This document shows positions 19,473 to 27,527 of a DNA stretch of 42,405 nucleotides, one piece after another; position 1 is the stretch's first letter; each line of letters starts with the position of its first letter. Source of the DNA: Chthonomonadales bacterium (GTDB lineage: Bacteria; Armatimonadota; Chthonomonadetes; Chthonomonadales; CAJBBX01); assembly GCA_012517255.1 (NCBI GenBank), contig JAAYVH010000167.1, positions 1 through 42,405 of the forward strand, given 5' to 3'. The notes beneath the pieces are model-generated. The model did no database searches. It saw only the letters and a program-made list of their open reading frames with translations, and was not told the DNA's origin. The position numbers and the translations under genes were made by a program.

Positions 19473-20588
19473 TTATCGGTCTCCTCGGAAGAGCCTGCCA
19501 AAGAGCCCTTTCTCGTCGCCGTTGGTCTCTTCGCCCATGGCAAGGGCGTACTGCCGCAGCGCCTGTCGCTGCTCGTGGTTGAGCTTGCGCGGGACCTCTA
19601 CGCGTACGATAACGTACTGGTTGCCGCGTCCGTAGCCGTTAAGCTCCGGCATCCCTTTGCCCTTGAGCACGAACGATGCCCCGGTCTGGGTGCCTTCGGG
19701 TATGGTCAGCTTCTCGACGCCGCCGATCACGGGCACCTCGATCTGGCCCCCCAGCGCCGCCAGCGGAAACGAGATGGGCACCTCGCAGTAGAGGTCGCGG
19801 TCTCGGCGTTCGAAGATATCGTGCGGCTGCACATGAAGCACGATGTAGAGGTCACCGGGCGGTCATCCGCGCAATCCAGCGTCACCTTCGCCGCTGAGGC
19901 GTATGCGCGATCCTGTGTCAACGCCCGCCGGTATCTTGAGGTTCCGTTCGCGCGTCCTTCGCAGGCGTCCTGCTCCGGCGCACTGCGAACACGGAGCGGT
20001 GACAATGCGCCCTTCGCCCCGGCACCGCCCGCACGGAGCTGTCGTCTGGAACGTGCCGAGGAGGGTGTTCTGGGTGTGCCGCACATAACCCGTGCCTCGG
20101 CACGTGGAGCAGACTTCGGACTGCGTGCCCGGCTGAGCACCGCTGCCCTCGCAGAGATCGCATGTCTCGAGATGCGTGTAGCGAAGTCCCTTGGTGACTC
20201 CCTGCGCTGCTTCCTCGAGCGTTATTTCAACATCCTGCCGCAGGTCGTCACCGCGCACGGCGCTGGTATAGGCCGCTTGCTGGCGCTGCGATGTGCCGAA
20301 GAATGCATCGAAGATGTCCCCGAAGCCCGTGAAGCCGAAGCCCGCGTCTCCCATGCCGCCGCCATTGAGCCCGTCATGACCGAACCTGTCGTACGTCTGC
20401 CGTTTCTGGTCGTCGCTCAGGACGTCATAGGCCTCGTTGATCTCTTTGAACCGCGCCTCGGCGTCCGGGTCTTTGTTAACATCGGGGTGGTAGCGACGGG
20501 CCAGGGTTCGAAAGGCGCGCTTGATCTCGTCTGCCGTCGCGTTGCGCGACAGCCCCAGCACTTCGTAGTAATCGCGCTTTTCAGTCAT
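19473..20588 (-). pseudogene. dnaJ: Chaperone DnaJ, interrupted by an in-frame TGA
   Basis: The Hsp40 co-chaperone of DnaK. The J domain (1-70) has HPD at 34-36. A Gly/Phe-rich segment follows, then four complete zinc motifs: CDLCEGSG (143), CSTCRGTG (160), CGRCRGEG (186) and CSQCAGAG (200). After LSGEGDAGLRG (codon 241) codon 242 is TGA, at 19863-19865. The frame then continues without shift as PPGDLYIVLHVQPHD to a normal C-terminal domain and a stop at 19473. In other DnaJ proteins this position is glycine (GGPPGDLY), so one base change (GGA to TGA) explains it. Neighbours such as holB, plsY and dnaK end in TGA, so the code is standard. It could be a sequencing or assembly error, a strain-level nonsense mutation, or readthrough (the context TGAC is a weak stop in E. 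coli). The ATG overlaps dnaK by 8 bases. Confidence 0.85.
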
Positions 20589-22401
20589 TCTCATCGCTGG
20601 CAGTATCCGACCAGTCGGGCGTCTCGGGCGCCTCCGCGGCGGCGTCGGCTTCAGTGGATTGCGCGGGTTGTTCGTCGGGCCGGCTTAGCGCCGTCTCGAG
20701 CTGATACGCGGCCGATGCAAGGGCATCGGTTTTTTGCCGCATGGCCTCGACGTCCTCGCCTGCCAATGCTGCCCGCAGGTCCTGCAGAGCGTCGAGCACG
20801 CCGGTGCGTTCCAACGGAGCCCGCTCGCCAGCCTCGCGCAGCAGCCGCTGGGCGCGCTCTGCCGCGGAGTCGCCCTTGTTTCTCATCTCGAGGATGTTCC
20901 TGCGGCGTTCGTCTTCTGCGCGGTTGGCCTCGGCATCCGCCACCATGCGCGCGATGTCATCCTTGGGCAGGGCGCCCGCGCCGGTTATGGTGATGCTCTG
21001 GGCCTGTCCCGTGGCGCGGTCCTTGGCCGACACCTGGACGATTCCGTTGACATCAATGTCGAACGTCACGTCGATCTTCGGACCACCCCGTGGGCCCGGC
21101 TGAATGCCTGTCAGTTGGAAGTTGCCGAGGGGCTTGTTGTACTGGACCAGTTCCCGTTCGCCCTGAAAGACTTTGATCTCGACGGTCTTCTGATTGTCCG
21201 CGGCGGTGGTGAACGTCTCGGTCTTGCTCGTTGGGATGGTCGTGTTCCGCTCAATGAGCCTCGTCATGACCCCGCCGAGCGTCTCGATGCCGAGCGACAG
21301 GGGAGTGACGTCGAGCAGCACCACGTCCTTCACATCTCCGGAGAGCACGCCTGCCTGAATGGCCGCACCGATGGCGACGACTTCATCAGGATTAATGCCT
21401 TTGAACGGTTCCTGCCCGAACATGGTCTGTACCATCTGCTGAACCGCCGGCATCCTGGTCATGCCGCCGACGAGCAATACACGATCCACGGACGACGGCT
21501 CCAGCTTGGCGTCTTCTAGCGCCTGCTTGGTCGGTCCGACCATCCGATCCAGCAGATGCTGGGTCAGCGCCTCCATCTGGGCTCGCGTCAGGTTCAGGTC
21601 AAGGTGCAAGGGGCCGTCGGCGCCCGAGGACAGGAACGGGAGGTTGATGTTGCTGGTTACCACCGTCGAAAGCTCTATCTTCGCCTTCTCTGCGGCTTCG
21701 CGCAGGCGCTGCATCGCCACTCGATCCTTCCGCAGATCCACGCCGTGGTCACAGTAGAAGGCGTCGCACAGCCAGTCGGCGATCGCAGCGTCCCAGTCAT
21801 CCCCGCCCAACGCCGTATCGCCGTTGGTCGCCTTCACTTCATAGACCCCATTGTCGAGCTCGAGGATGGACACGTCGAACGTGCCGCCTCCCAGATCCCA
21901 TACGAGCACGGTCTGAACATCATCGCGGGTCAGGCCGTAGGCGAGAGCGGCCGCCGTCGGCTCATTGATGATCCTCAGTACCTCGAGGCCGGCGATAGTT
22001 CCCGCATCCTTGGTAGCCTGGCGCTGATGGTCCGTGAAGTAGGCAGGAACCGTGATGACGGCTTGGGTGACCTTGGCTCCGAGATAGGCCTCCGCGTCAT
22101 CTCGGAGCTTCTGCAGGATCATTGCCGAGATCTCCTGCGGAGTGTACGCGCGATCGCCGAGGACGGCCTTGTAGTCCTTGCCCATCTGGCGCTTGATGCT
22201 CGCGATGGTTCGCTCCGGACTGGACACCATCTGCCGCTTGGCCAACGTGCCGACCAGCCGTTCACCTGTCTTGCTGAATCCGACTACGGACGGAAGCAGC
22301 CGGCTGCCATCCGACAACGGAATGACGGTCGCTTCGCCGCCCTCCATGACGGCGACGACCGAGTTGGTGGTCCCGAGGTCTATGCCGACAACCCTGCTCA
22401 T
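20581..22401 (-). CDS. dnaK: Molecular chaperone DnaK (Hsp70)
   Basis: A 606-residue ATP-dependent Hsp70 chaperone. The ATPase domain begins [13 protein letters not shown] and includes the phosphate-2 loop [12 protein letters not shown] and the adenosine motif [14 protein letters not shown]. The substrate domain carries [15 protein letters not shown], and the C-terminal lid ends in an acidic tail. Length is normal. It is the first gene of a dnaK-dnaJ-prmA-rsmE block. The usual partners hrcA and grpE are not next to it, and I see no CIRCE element (TTAGCACTC-N9-GAGTGCTAA) in the 138 bases upstream. Heat-shock control must work another way or is not visible. No clear ribosome binding site is seen. 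Confidence 0.97.
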   Translation of the reverse strand: MSRVVGIDLGTTNSVVAVMEGGEATVIPLSDGSRLLPSVVGFSKTGERLVGTLAKRQMVSSPERTIASIKRQMGKDYKAVLGDRAYTPQEISAMILQKLRDDAEAYLGAKVTQAVITVPAYFTDHQRQATKDAGTIAGLEVLRIINEPTAAALAYGLTRDDVQTVLVWDLGGGTFDVSILELDNGVYEVKATNGDTALGGDDWDAAIADWLCDAFYCDHGVDLRKDRVAMQRLREAAEKAKIELSTVVTSNINLPFLSSGADGPLHLDLNLTRAQMEALTQHLLDRMVGPTKQALEDAKLEPSSVDRVLLVGGMTRMPAVQQMVQTMFGQEPFKGINPDEVVAIGAAIQAGVLSGDVKDVVLLDVTPLSLGIETLGGVMTRLIERNTTIPTSKTETFTTAADNQKTVEIKVFQGERELVQYNKPLGNFQLTGIQPGPRGGPKIDVTFDIDVNGIVQVSAKDRATGQAQSITITGAGALPKDDIARMVADAEANRAEDERRRNILEMRNKGDSAAERAQRLLREAGERAPLERTGVLDALQDLRAALAGEDVEAMRQKTDALASAAYQLETALSRPDEQPAQSTEADAAAEAPETPDWSDTASDEND

Positions 22402-22539
22402 GGCCGGACTAATCGGCTGGAGGCCGGCAAGCGAACGGGCGACAGACGCCTCTGGATGGCGCTGCTGAGTTCGTGGCTGCTGCTATCCCACGCAGAGCAC
22501 ATAAGCGCGGCGGCTGGTCGAGATCTCCGTCCGCGAGGT

Positions 22540-23121
22540 TCACTCCTCAGTCTCTTCATCGACGCCAGCCTCTTCAGCCTCTGCGACCTCTGCAAGGGAC
22601 ACCTCTGTGTCATCGGCAGCCGCGGCGTCCTCGTCATCGTCGGCCACGATGTCCTCGACGTCCTCGGCGATTTCGTCGTCAAGCTGGGGCAAGCTGTCAT
22701 GGTCGGCTAGAGCGACGTCCCCATCGGCCTCCTCGCCGAGAGGCACGATCTCGTCCTCCTCGTCGTCTAGCTCCACGTATTCGATGTCTTCTGCGGAATA
22801 CACCGCCTCATCGTCACCGGTCGCTAAGGCGCGCAGCGCTGCGGGATCGTCCAGCGCGTCCGATCGAAGGCTGGCGAGAAGCCCCTGCAGCACCGGGCCC
22901 TTCGAAGTGGCATCCGGCAGCTTTTCGGGGCCGCCGACCTGCAGCGGCACGATCGCGCCTTCAGCGAGCTCCTCCAGCGCTACAGTCAGCGGGTTAGACG
23001 AGGCGCTGTTGACCAACTTACGCGCTCCGTCTTTGAGCTGGCGCGCACGCTTGGCCGCAACAATGACCAGCGCGTACTTGCTGCCGGCCTTATCGAGTCG
23101 GTCGGGCGACGGATATATCAT
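22540..23121 (-). CDS. rpoZ: RNA polymerase omega subunit with long acidic tail
   Basis: Residues 1-57 match the omega subunit: SKYALVIVAAKRARQL at 14-29 and NPLTVALEELAEGAI at 43-57. Omega binds the beta' subunit and helps RNA polymerase assemble. Typical omega proteins are about 70-110 residues, but this one is 193. After a 45-residue linker, residues 102-193 contain 43 Asp/Glu and no Lys or Arg. Such a tail recalls the delta subunit (RpoE) of Firmicutes, though there is no sequence relation I can see. GAGGAG lies about 10 bases before the ATG, and a good promoter lies at 23240-23268. It is upstream of dnaK, separated by 138 bases. Confidence 0.85.
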   Translation of the reverse strand: MIYPSPDRLDKAGSKYALVIVAAKRARQLKDGARKLVNSASSNPLTVALEELAEGAIVPLQVGGPEKLPDATSKGPVLQGLLASLRSDALDDPAALRALATGDDEAVYSAEDIEYVELDDEEDEIVPLGEEADGDVALADHDSLPQLDDEIAEDVEDIVADDDEDAAAADDTEVSLAEVAEAEEAGVDEETEE

Positions 23122-23239
23122 GTCAGCGAGGCTCCTCGCGCCATTGCCGAGAGAGTGACATCAACGTGGAGGTATCCCTACCGCGCGATGCCTTGCGGAA
23201 GGCGCAAACAACTATCGGTCCTTGGACGGACCGTGCTGT

Positions 23240-23268
23240 ATTATGTGCAACGATGGAGGAGAAGTCAA
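23240..23268 (-). promoter_or_regulatory. Sigma-70-type promoter for rpoZ
   Basis: On the minus strand TTGACT is followed by 17 bases and CATAAT (five of six matches to TATAAT). The expected start near 23233 gives rpoZ a leader of about 110 bases. The same AT-rich patch reads TATTAT on the plus strand (23239-23244), so a divergent promoter for the DUF192 gene may overlap it. Confidence 0.6.
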
Positions 23269-23303
23269 GCACGAGCGAACGTGTCGGTCAATCGGCGAAC
23301 GCT

Positions 23304-23654
23304 ATGCGGATTCGCAGTCTCCGGACCGGTGCAATCATTGCCGGGCGGGTGCGAATCGCATCGAGCTTGCCCGCGCTTCTGCGGGGGCTGATCGGCGAGC
23401 CAAGGCTACGACCCGGCGATGCGCTGTGGCTGGATCGCTGCAACGGCATCCACACCTTTGGCATGCGGTATGCCATCGCTGTCGTCACCTTGCGCAAGGA
23501 CGGTACGGTATTGGCGATCCATCACAAGGTAGCCCCCTCCCGCGTGATCGGTCCTGTGCGCGGAGGCGCGATAACGGTCGAGATGCTTCCCGAGACCCTG
23601 GACAGCGGCGATATCCGGATCGGCGACCGGCTTGCGCTCGAGACGTCGCCCTAA
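23304..23654 (+). CDS. DUF192 family protein
   Basis: A 116-residue protein of the DUF192 family, whose function is not established. Conserved parts are LRTGAIIAGRVRIA, LLRGLIGE, CNGIHTFGMRYAIAVV and VEMLPETLDSGDIRIGD. The start at 23304 is chosen because MRIRSLRTG lines up with the usual family N-terminus. An in-frame ATG at 23253 would add 17 residues and would sit about 8 bases after a TATTAT element, which would suit a leaderless message; I cannot exclude it. Family members often carry an export signal, but none is visible here. The gene is divergent from rpoZ. Confidence 0.75.
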   Translation: MRIRSLRTGAIIAGRVRIASSLPALLRGLIGEPRLRPGDALWLDRCNGIHTFGMRYAIAVVTLRKDGTVLAIHHKVAPSRVIGPVRGGAITVEMLPETLDSGDIRIGDRLALETSP

Positions 23655-23660
23655 CGCTGA

Positions 23661-24572
23661 TCAGGACAGGGCCGCGACCGCCTGGCGTATGGCGGCGAGC
23701 GTTCGCGGTGCGGCAGCGGCGACCGGCTCGGCGCCCTCGTATTCGAGCGTAAGGAAGCCCCGATAGCCCGAGTCGGCCAGGATCTGCACAATGCGCTTGA
23801 CATCCGCCGGCTGTTTCTGGCCGCCGGGGGGCTGGATTTCGGTCTTCAGATGCGTCGTCACGGCGTAGGGTGCGCAGGCCGCGATGTCGGCATACGGATC
23901 GTCGGTCCGGAAGTTGCCCGTGTCGAGGTTGGCGCCGACCCAGGGCGACTTCACGGCGCGCAGAATGCGCGTTACTGCCGATGCTTCGGCGACGATGCCT
24001 CCGTGGTTCTCGAGCCCGAGCATCACTCCCGTCTCGGCGGCTCGGTCGCAGCATGCCTCCAGACACTCGATGCAGCACCGCTCGGCCTCCTCGGGAGTCT
24101 GGCCTGCTTGCACATTGCCCGCGAACACGCGCAGGACGGGCGCCCCGAGTGCCTGCGCATGACCCAGCCACTCCTTGACCTTGGCGATCTCTCGGTCACG
24201 AACTTCGCCGGCAGGATGGGTGAACACGTTGCCGACACTGGAGGCCGCCACCTGCAGACCGTTGACGAAGCAGAGGCGCTTCAGGTCGGCCAGATAGGCC
24301 TGGGTGACGGGAGTGGGGATGTAGTAGGAGGTGAGCTCGACGCCGTCCCAGCCTGTCTCGGCCGCGAGGCGTACGAAATCGAGCATGGTCATGGTGGGCT
24401 GTTGCGAGCCGGTCAGCTGTTGGCGGTAGGAGTAGGCGGCTATACCCGCTTTGACGAGCGGCTTGCCGGATCGGGCAGGGGGATCGGCGGCGCGTGCCCT
24501 CACCGCTGCGCATACCGTGATACCCGTGCCGATGGCCGCTGCCATGACTTCACGACGATGGAGACCGCTCAT
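23661..24572 (-). CDS. Tat-exported sugar isomerase/epimerase-like TIM barrel (second of pair)
   Basis: A 303-residue xylose-isomerase-like TIM-barrel protein. The N-terminus has a twin-arginine-type signal (HRREVMAAAIGTGITV, then ARA for cleavage), suggesting folded export. Barrel strands include GWDGVELTSYY, VLRVFAGN, MLGLENHG, GANLDTGNFR, THLKTEI and GFLTLEYEG, which supply the expected Glu, Asp and His metal ligands. The ATG at 24572 is preferred over one at 24605: GGAGGGAG lies about 10 bases upstream, and it overlaps the preceding gene's TGA by the ATGA arrangement typical of coupled translation. The substrate is unknown; such exported proteins are common in sugar-degrading Planctomycetes, Verrucomicrobia and Armatimonadota. 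Confidence 0.8.
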   Translation of the reverse strand: MSGLHRREVMAAAIGTGITVCAAVRARAADPPARSGKPLVKAGIAAYSYRQQLTGSQQPTMTMLDFVRLAAETGWDGVELTSYYIPTPVTQAYLADLKRLCFVNGLQVAASSVGNVFTHPAGEVRDREIAKVKEWLGHAQALGAPVLRVFAGNVQAGQTPEEAERCCIECLEACCDRAAETGVMLGLENHGGIVAEASAVTRILRAVKSPWVGANLDTGNFRTDDPYADIAACAPYAVTTHLKTEIQPPGGQKQPADVKRIVQILADSGYRGFLTLEYEGAEPVAAAAPRTLAAIRQAVAALS

Positions 24573-25474
24573 CGCGCAAGCTCCCTCCACAGTCCGGCAT
24601 AGCATCGCAGGAAGAGCGTTCCCGCTTCGGGGGGAACCGGGGTGCCGACCTCACAGAGCATGAAGCGGTCATACCGGTCAGCCCGTAGCAGGGCCATAAG
24701 CTCGCGCCAGGGATAGTTGCTCCAAAGGTCCGTGATGTGGCAACACCGTATGAAGCGCCCGAGCAGCTCGTAGGCCTGTTTGACAGAACCGTCCCGCACG
24801 TCCGTGCCATTGGAGTTCCATGTCACGCACACGTTCGGGTGGCCGCAGACATCCATGATCGTGCGCATGTTGGCAGGGTCGGAGGTGCCGCCTCCATGCA
24901 CTTCGACCCATATCTCGACACCGTGGTCCGCGCCGATGCGACCGCACTCGTTCAGCGCCTTACCGATCTGCTCGAGCGTTTTCTGGACCGGAACGTCTTT
25001 GGGCAGTCCGTTCGGCCGAACCTTGACCCCACGTGCGCCGATGTCCTGAGCGAGCTTCACGAACGCTGCGCAGTCGGCAACGTGACGGCGCACCTCGGCA
25101 GGATCGGGCGAATGAAACTCGCAGACGGTGCCGAGGCTGAGCTGTTTGAGCCCTGCTTCGGAGCACATCTGCCGTACTTCCGCGCGCCGGGCAGCATCGA
25201 GCGTCGGCTCCACGCCGTGCCTGTGAGTCGTTCGGAACTCGACGCCTTCCAGACCCGCCTCCTTGCACACGCGCAGGATCGTCGGCAGATCCCAGTCGCG
25301 CGCCACATTGTAGGTCACCAAACCCAGTCGCATCTTTCGTTCCACCTCCTGAGGAAGCGCACTGTGCGGGATGCCGCGGGCCGCCGTCGGCAGCATGCCT
25401 GCGCCCCATGCCATCCCTGCGAGGCGCAGGAGCTCGCGACGGCTCAGGATGTCGTGATCCTCATAGGGTGCCAT
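24569..25474 (-). CDS. Tat-exported sugar isomerase/epimerase-like TIM barrel (first of pair)
   Basis: A 301-residue TIM-barrel protein of the same superfamily as its downstream neighbour but clearly divergent from it. It has a strong twin-arginine signal (SRRELLRLAGMAWGAG, starting about residue 11). Barrel features include RLGLVTYNVAR, GLEGVEFRTTHRHG, RGVKVRPNG, EIWVEVHGGG, NVCVTWNSNG, CCHITD and FMLCEVG. WNSNG stands where a metal-binding Asp is often found, so activity may be altered. The ATG at 25474 has AAGGTGG 5 bases upstream; the longer start at 25510 would precede the Tat signal with unrelated sequence. It is coupled to the next gene through a 4-base overlap. Confidence 0.8.
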   Translation of the reverse strand: MAPYEDHDILSRRELLRLAGMAWGAGMLPTAARGIPHSALPQEVERKMRLGLVTYNVARDWDLPTILRVCKEAGLEGVEFRTTHRHGVEPTLDAARRAEVRQMCSEAGLKQLSLGTVCEFHSPDPAEVRRHVADCAAFVKLAQDIGARGVKVRPNGLPKDVPVQKTLEQIGKALNECGRIGADHGVEIWVEVHGGGTSDPANMRTIMDVCGHPNVCVTWNSNGTDVRDGSVKQAYELLGRFIRCCHITDLWSNYPWRELMALLRADRYDRFMLCEVGTPVPPEAGTLFLRCYAGLWRELAR

Positions 25475-25589
25475 GCGTTCCACCTTCGAACTGTGCCATC
25501 GTTTGAGCAAGTTCGCCGGTCCCCTGGCCCTCTCCTCCTGGCCTGAGCGCGTCGGGCTCCGCGTCGGTCGACGAGCGGGCGTCGGGAGA

Positions 25590-26135
25590 TCATCGCAACA
25601 CTTTGTAGAAGAGCAGCTTGTCCTTCTTCAGTGGCCACGATATGTCGTATCGGCTTGCGGCATCAAGCCACAGATAGAGGTCCACGATCCTGCCCTCGTC
25701 ACCTTCTGTATAGGCTGTGTACCCGTGTCGCTTGTAGAAGCGGATGGACCGATGGGCGTCGGAGAGGCAGTGCAGCGTGAGGAGACGGAGCGACGCGTCT
25801 TCGCTGGCTGCCTGCTGCTGAAAGTGCTTCAGCAACTGCGATCCGTACCCGAGCCCCTGTTTGTCGGCGGCCACGAACAGCAGGTGCAGGTGCGCCAGCG
25901 ACGGCAGCGCTCGCCACATGGACATGCCGGCCGGACCGTCTCCGTCGCGCAGCAGAAACCATCGCGTCTGCGGGTCGGTCAGGTTCTCGGCATGGTACTC
26001 GGGATGGTAGATGGGCATGTCGTCGGGAACCTGCGTAAGAGGCAATCCTAGGTACGCACGCCGAACGATGTCGGCAATGATGGCCGCATCGTTCGGCGTG
26101 CAAGCTTCTATCGTCACGCGTCGGCGCTTGTCCAA
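25590..26135 (-). CDS. GNAT-family acetyltransferase
   Basis: A 181-residue GNAT protein. Members move an acetyl group from acetyl-CoA to an amine. The acetyl-CoA loop is visible as KQGLGYGSQLLKHF, preceded by the beta-4 strand HLHLLFVAAD and followed by SIRFYKRHGY. The substrate is unknown. The start is unusual: a GTG at 26141 directly abuts the GGAG, while a TTG at 26135 lies 5 bases after GGAGG, so TTG is the better start. It lies between the ECF sigma gene and the Tat TIM-barrel pair, with a perfect hairpin just upstream (26163-26185). Confidence 0.8.
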   Translation of the reverse strand: MDKRRRVTIEACTPNDAAIIADIVRRAYLGLPLTQVPDDMPIYHPEYHAENLTDPQTRWFLLRDGDGPAGMSMWRALPSLAHLHLLFVAADKQGLGYGSQLLKHFQQQAASEDASLRLLTLHCLSDAHRSIRFYKRHGYTAYTEGDEGRIVDLYLWLDAASRYDISWPLKKDKLLFYKVLR

Positions 26136-26162
26136 AGCCACCTCCGGCGTGCCGGCCGCACT

Positions 26163-26185
26163 CGTGCTGACTGCATGTCAGCACG
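26163..26185 (-). terminator. Perfect 9-bp hairpin after the sigma-factor gene
   Basis: CGTGCTGAC and GTCAGCACG pair perfectly around a 5-base loop, in the 56 bases between the sigma gene and the GNAT gene. There is no T-run, so it is not a canonical intrinsic terminator. It could instead protect the mRNA end or be a palindromic protein-binding site in front of the GNAT gene. Confidence 0.5.
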
Positions 26186-26191
26186 CTTAGT

Positions 26192-26821
26192 TCAGGCAGC
26201 GACCGGACTCAGCCTCGCCGTGTGCGCAGGTTTCTTGGTGGTGCCCAGCATGTGTTTGCGCAACTGCATGCGCCCGCGGTGGATGCGCGACCGCACGGTA
26301 CCTACGCTCGTGTTCATCGCGTTGGCGATCTCTTCGTAACTCATTCCTTCAACATCGCAGAGCAGAACCGCAGTTCGGAAATGCTTCGGCAACGCCTCGA
26401 TGCCCTCCTGCAATCGCTCATCCATGATGTCCTTAAGAATGATCTGCTCGGGGTCGGATTCATGATCGGCAATCTCGAAGGAATACTCGTCGTCACCGTC
26501 GGCGCCGCCGAGGGCTCGATCCAGCGAAAGGGGCGCCTGCTTGGGGCGTCGGCGCAAGCTGTCTACGAACAGGTTGCTCAGGATCCGGAAGAGCCAGTTC
26601 TCGAACGGCATGCTCCGATTGTACTTGTCGAAAGACCGGTATGCCCGGAGGTACGCCTCCTGCGTGAGATCCTCGGCGGCCTCACGATTGCCGGTCATGC
26701 GGTAGGCCATGTTATATGCTTGGCGCTTGGTGCGCGCCACCAGTTTTTCAAACTCGGCATGGATGCGGCTGGTGCTGTGGCTGTCGGTATATGTGGTCGA
26801 CGTTGTCTCGGTTGCGGTCAT
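26192..26821 (-). CDS. ECF-type RNA polymerase sigma factor
   Basis: A 209-residue sigma-70-family protein with only regions 2 and 4, as in ECF sigma factors. Region 2 (about 24-92) has DLTQEAYLRAYRSFDKY and FENWLFRILSNLFVDSLRR. Region 4 (about 137-191) has LPKHFRTAVLLCDVEGMSYEEIA and a helix-turn-helix with GTVRSRIHRGRMQLRK. The linker is acidic (GADGDDEYSFEIADHESD). GGGAGGG lies 6 bases before the ATG at 26821, which rejects a longer start at 26887. No anti-sigma gene is adjacent; instead a TetR gene lies directly upstream. The 84-base gap holds an operator-like element also found before tetR. The target genes are unknown. Confidence 0.9.
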   Translation of the reverse strand: MTATETTSTTYTDSHSTSRIHAEFEKLVARTKRQAYNMAYRMTGNREAAEDLTQEAYLRAYRSFDKYNRSMPFENWLFRILSNLFVDSLRRRPKQAPLSLDRALGGADGDDEYSFEIADHESDPEQIILKDIMDERLQEGIEALPKHFRTAVLLCDVEGMSYEEIANAMNTSVGTVRSRIHRGRMQLRKHMLGTTKKPAHTARLSPVAA

Positions 26822-26851
26822 GGTGTCCCTCCCTCTTTCGCGCTCATTGCT

Positions 26852-26865
26852 ACCGACCGGTACTA
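26852..26865 (-). promoter_or_regulatory. Operator-like site upstream of the sigma gene
   Basis: On the minus strand this reads TAGTACCGGTCGGT, which matches the site before tetR (27514-27527) at 13 of 14 positions. It contains a near-palindrome, TACCG-2-CGGTA (26851-26862). It lies 31-44 bases before the sigma ATG. I infer that the adjacent TetR protein binds here. Confidence 0.55.
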
Positions 26866-26904
26866 CTAATCTAGACTGACTAAGCATTGTCCTGGTTGCA
26901 CAAT

Positions 26905-27507
26905 CTACAGGCGGGGCCGTGCGGCGATCAGATCAATCAGCAAGTTGCCGCTGACACGAGCAGCGCGTGCATCACGATCACACTTCACGATCAAGTGCAT
27001 GCCCTGTATCGTCTGAACAAGCAATCTGGCGACTGCTTGAGCGTCAAGGTCGTCGCGTATCTGTCCGACCGACTGCCCTTCGGCTATGACGGCAGCGATG
27101 TCGCCGATCATGTCCTGGAAGACGCCGTGCAGGAAGCACCGCATGCGTTCGCTATGCTCGGTCATCTCTGCCACGAGGTTGCCGAACGGGCATCCCCGGC
27201 GCTCCAGCTCATCCTCCTGATGGTCCAGCAGAGCCGACAGAAAGCCGGCGAGTCTGCTCAATGGACCGCGCGACGTGTCCCGCAGCGTATCAACGAGCAG
27301 GCGCTCCAGCTTCTCGCGGCGAATGCTCAGCACGGCGAGGCCGAGATCCTCTTTGCTGGGGAAGTGATAGTAGAAGTTGCTCTTGCTAACGCCTGCTGCG
27401 GCGGCAATGTCATCTACACTAGTCGAGTTATAGCCCTGACGGTACAGCATCTCGCCTGCCGTTTGAAGGATGCGATCCCTGTTGTTCACGTGTCTCTCAA
27501 TAGCCAT
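26905..27507 (-). CDS. TetR/AcrR-family transcriptional regulator
   Basis: A 200-residue regulator. The N-terminal helix-turn-helix (about 10-57) has the family pattern ILQTAGEMLYRQGYNSTSVDDIA, then GVSKSNFYYHFPSKEDL. The helical ligand domain is too variable to suggest an effector; it contains ERRGCPFGNLVAEM, a stretch often seen in TetR proteins of the AcuR/NemR type. The ATG at 27507 has no ribosome binding site, but the promoter at 27539-27568 puts the start just 25 bases upstream. A probable operator (27514-27527) lies between them, so the gene likely represses itself. It is 84 bases upstream of the ECF sigma gene on the same strand. Confidence 0.88.
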   Translation of the reverse strand: MAIERHVNNRDRILQTAGEMLYRQGYNSTSVDDIAAAAGVSKSNFYYHFPSKEDLGLAVLSIRREKLERLLVDTLRDTSRGPLSRLAGFLSALLDHQEDELERRGCPFGNLVAEMTEHSERMRCFLHGVFQDMIGDIAAVIAEGQSVGQIRDDLDAQAVARLLVQTIQGMHLIVKCDRDARAARVSGNLLIDLIAARPRL

Positions 27508-27513
27508 AGTGGA

Positions 27514-27527
27514 TAGTACCGGTCAGT
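27514..27527. promoter_or_regulatory. Operator-like site in the tetR leader
   Basis: TAGTACCGGTCAGT (plus strand) is centred on the palindrome ACCGGT and sits between the predicted tetR transcription start (near 27532) and its ATG (27507). A bound repressor here would block transcription. The same 14-mer with one change occurs before the sigma gene. Autoregulation is inferred from position. Confidence 0.55.

Noticed and set aside
19863-19865. Reassignment of TGA as glycine (code 25)
   Set aside because: holB, plsY, dnaK, trpS and other genes here end in TGA at the expected family lengths, so the code is standard.
22402-22539. CIRCE heat-shock operator before dnaK
   Set aside because: No TTAGCACTC/GAGTGCTAA-type repeat is present in the interval.
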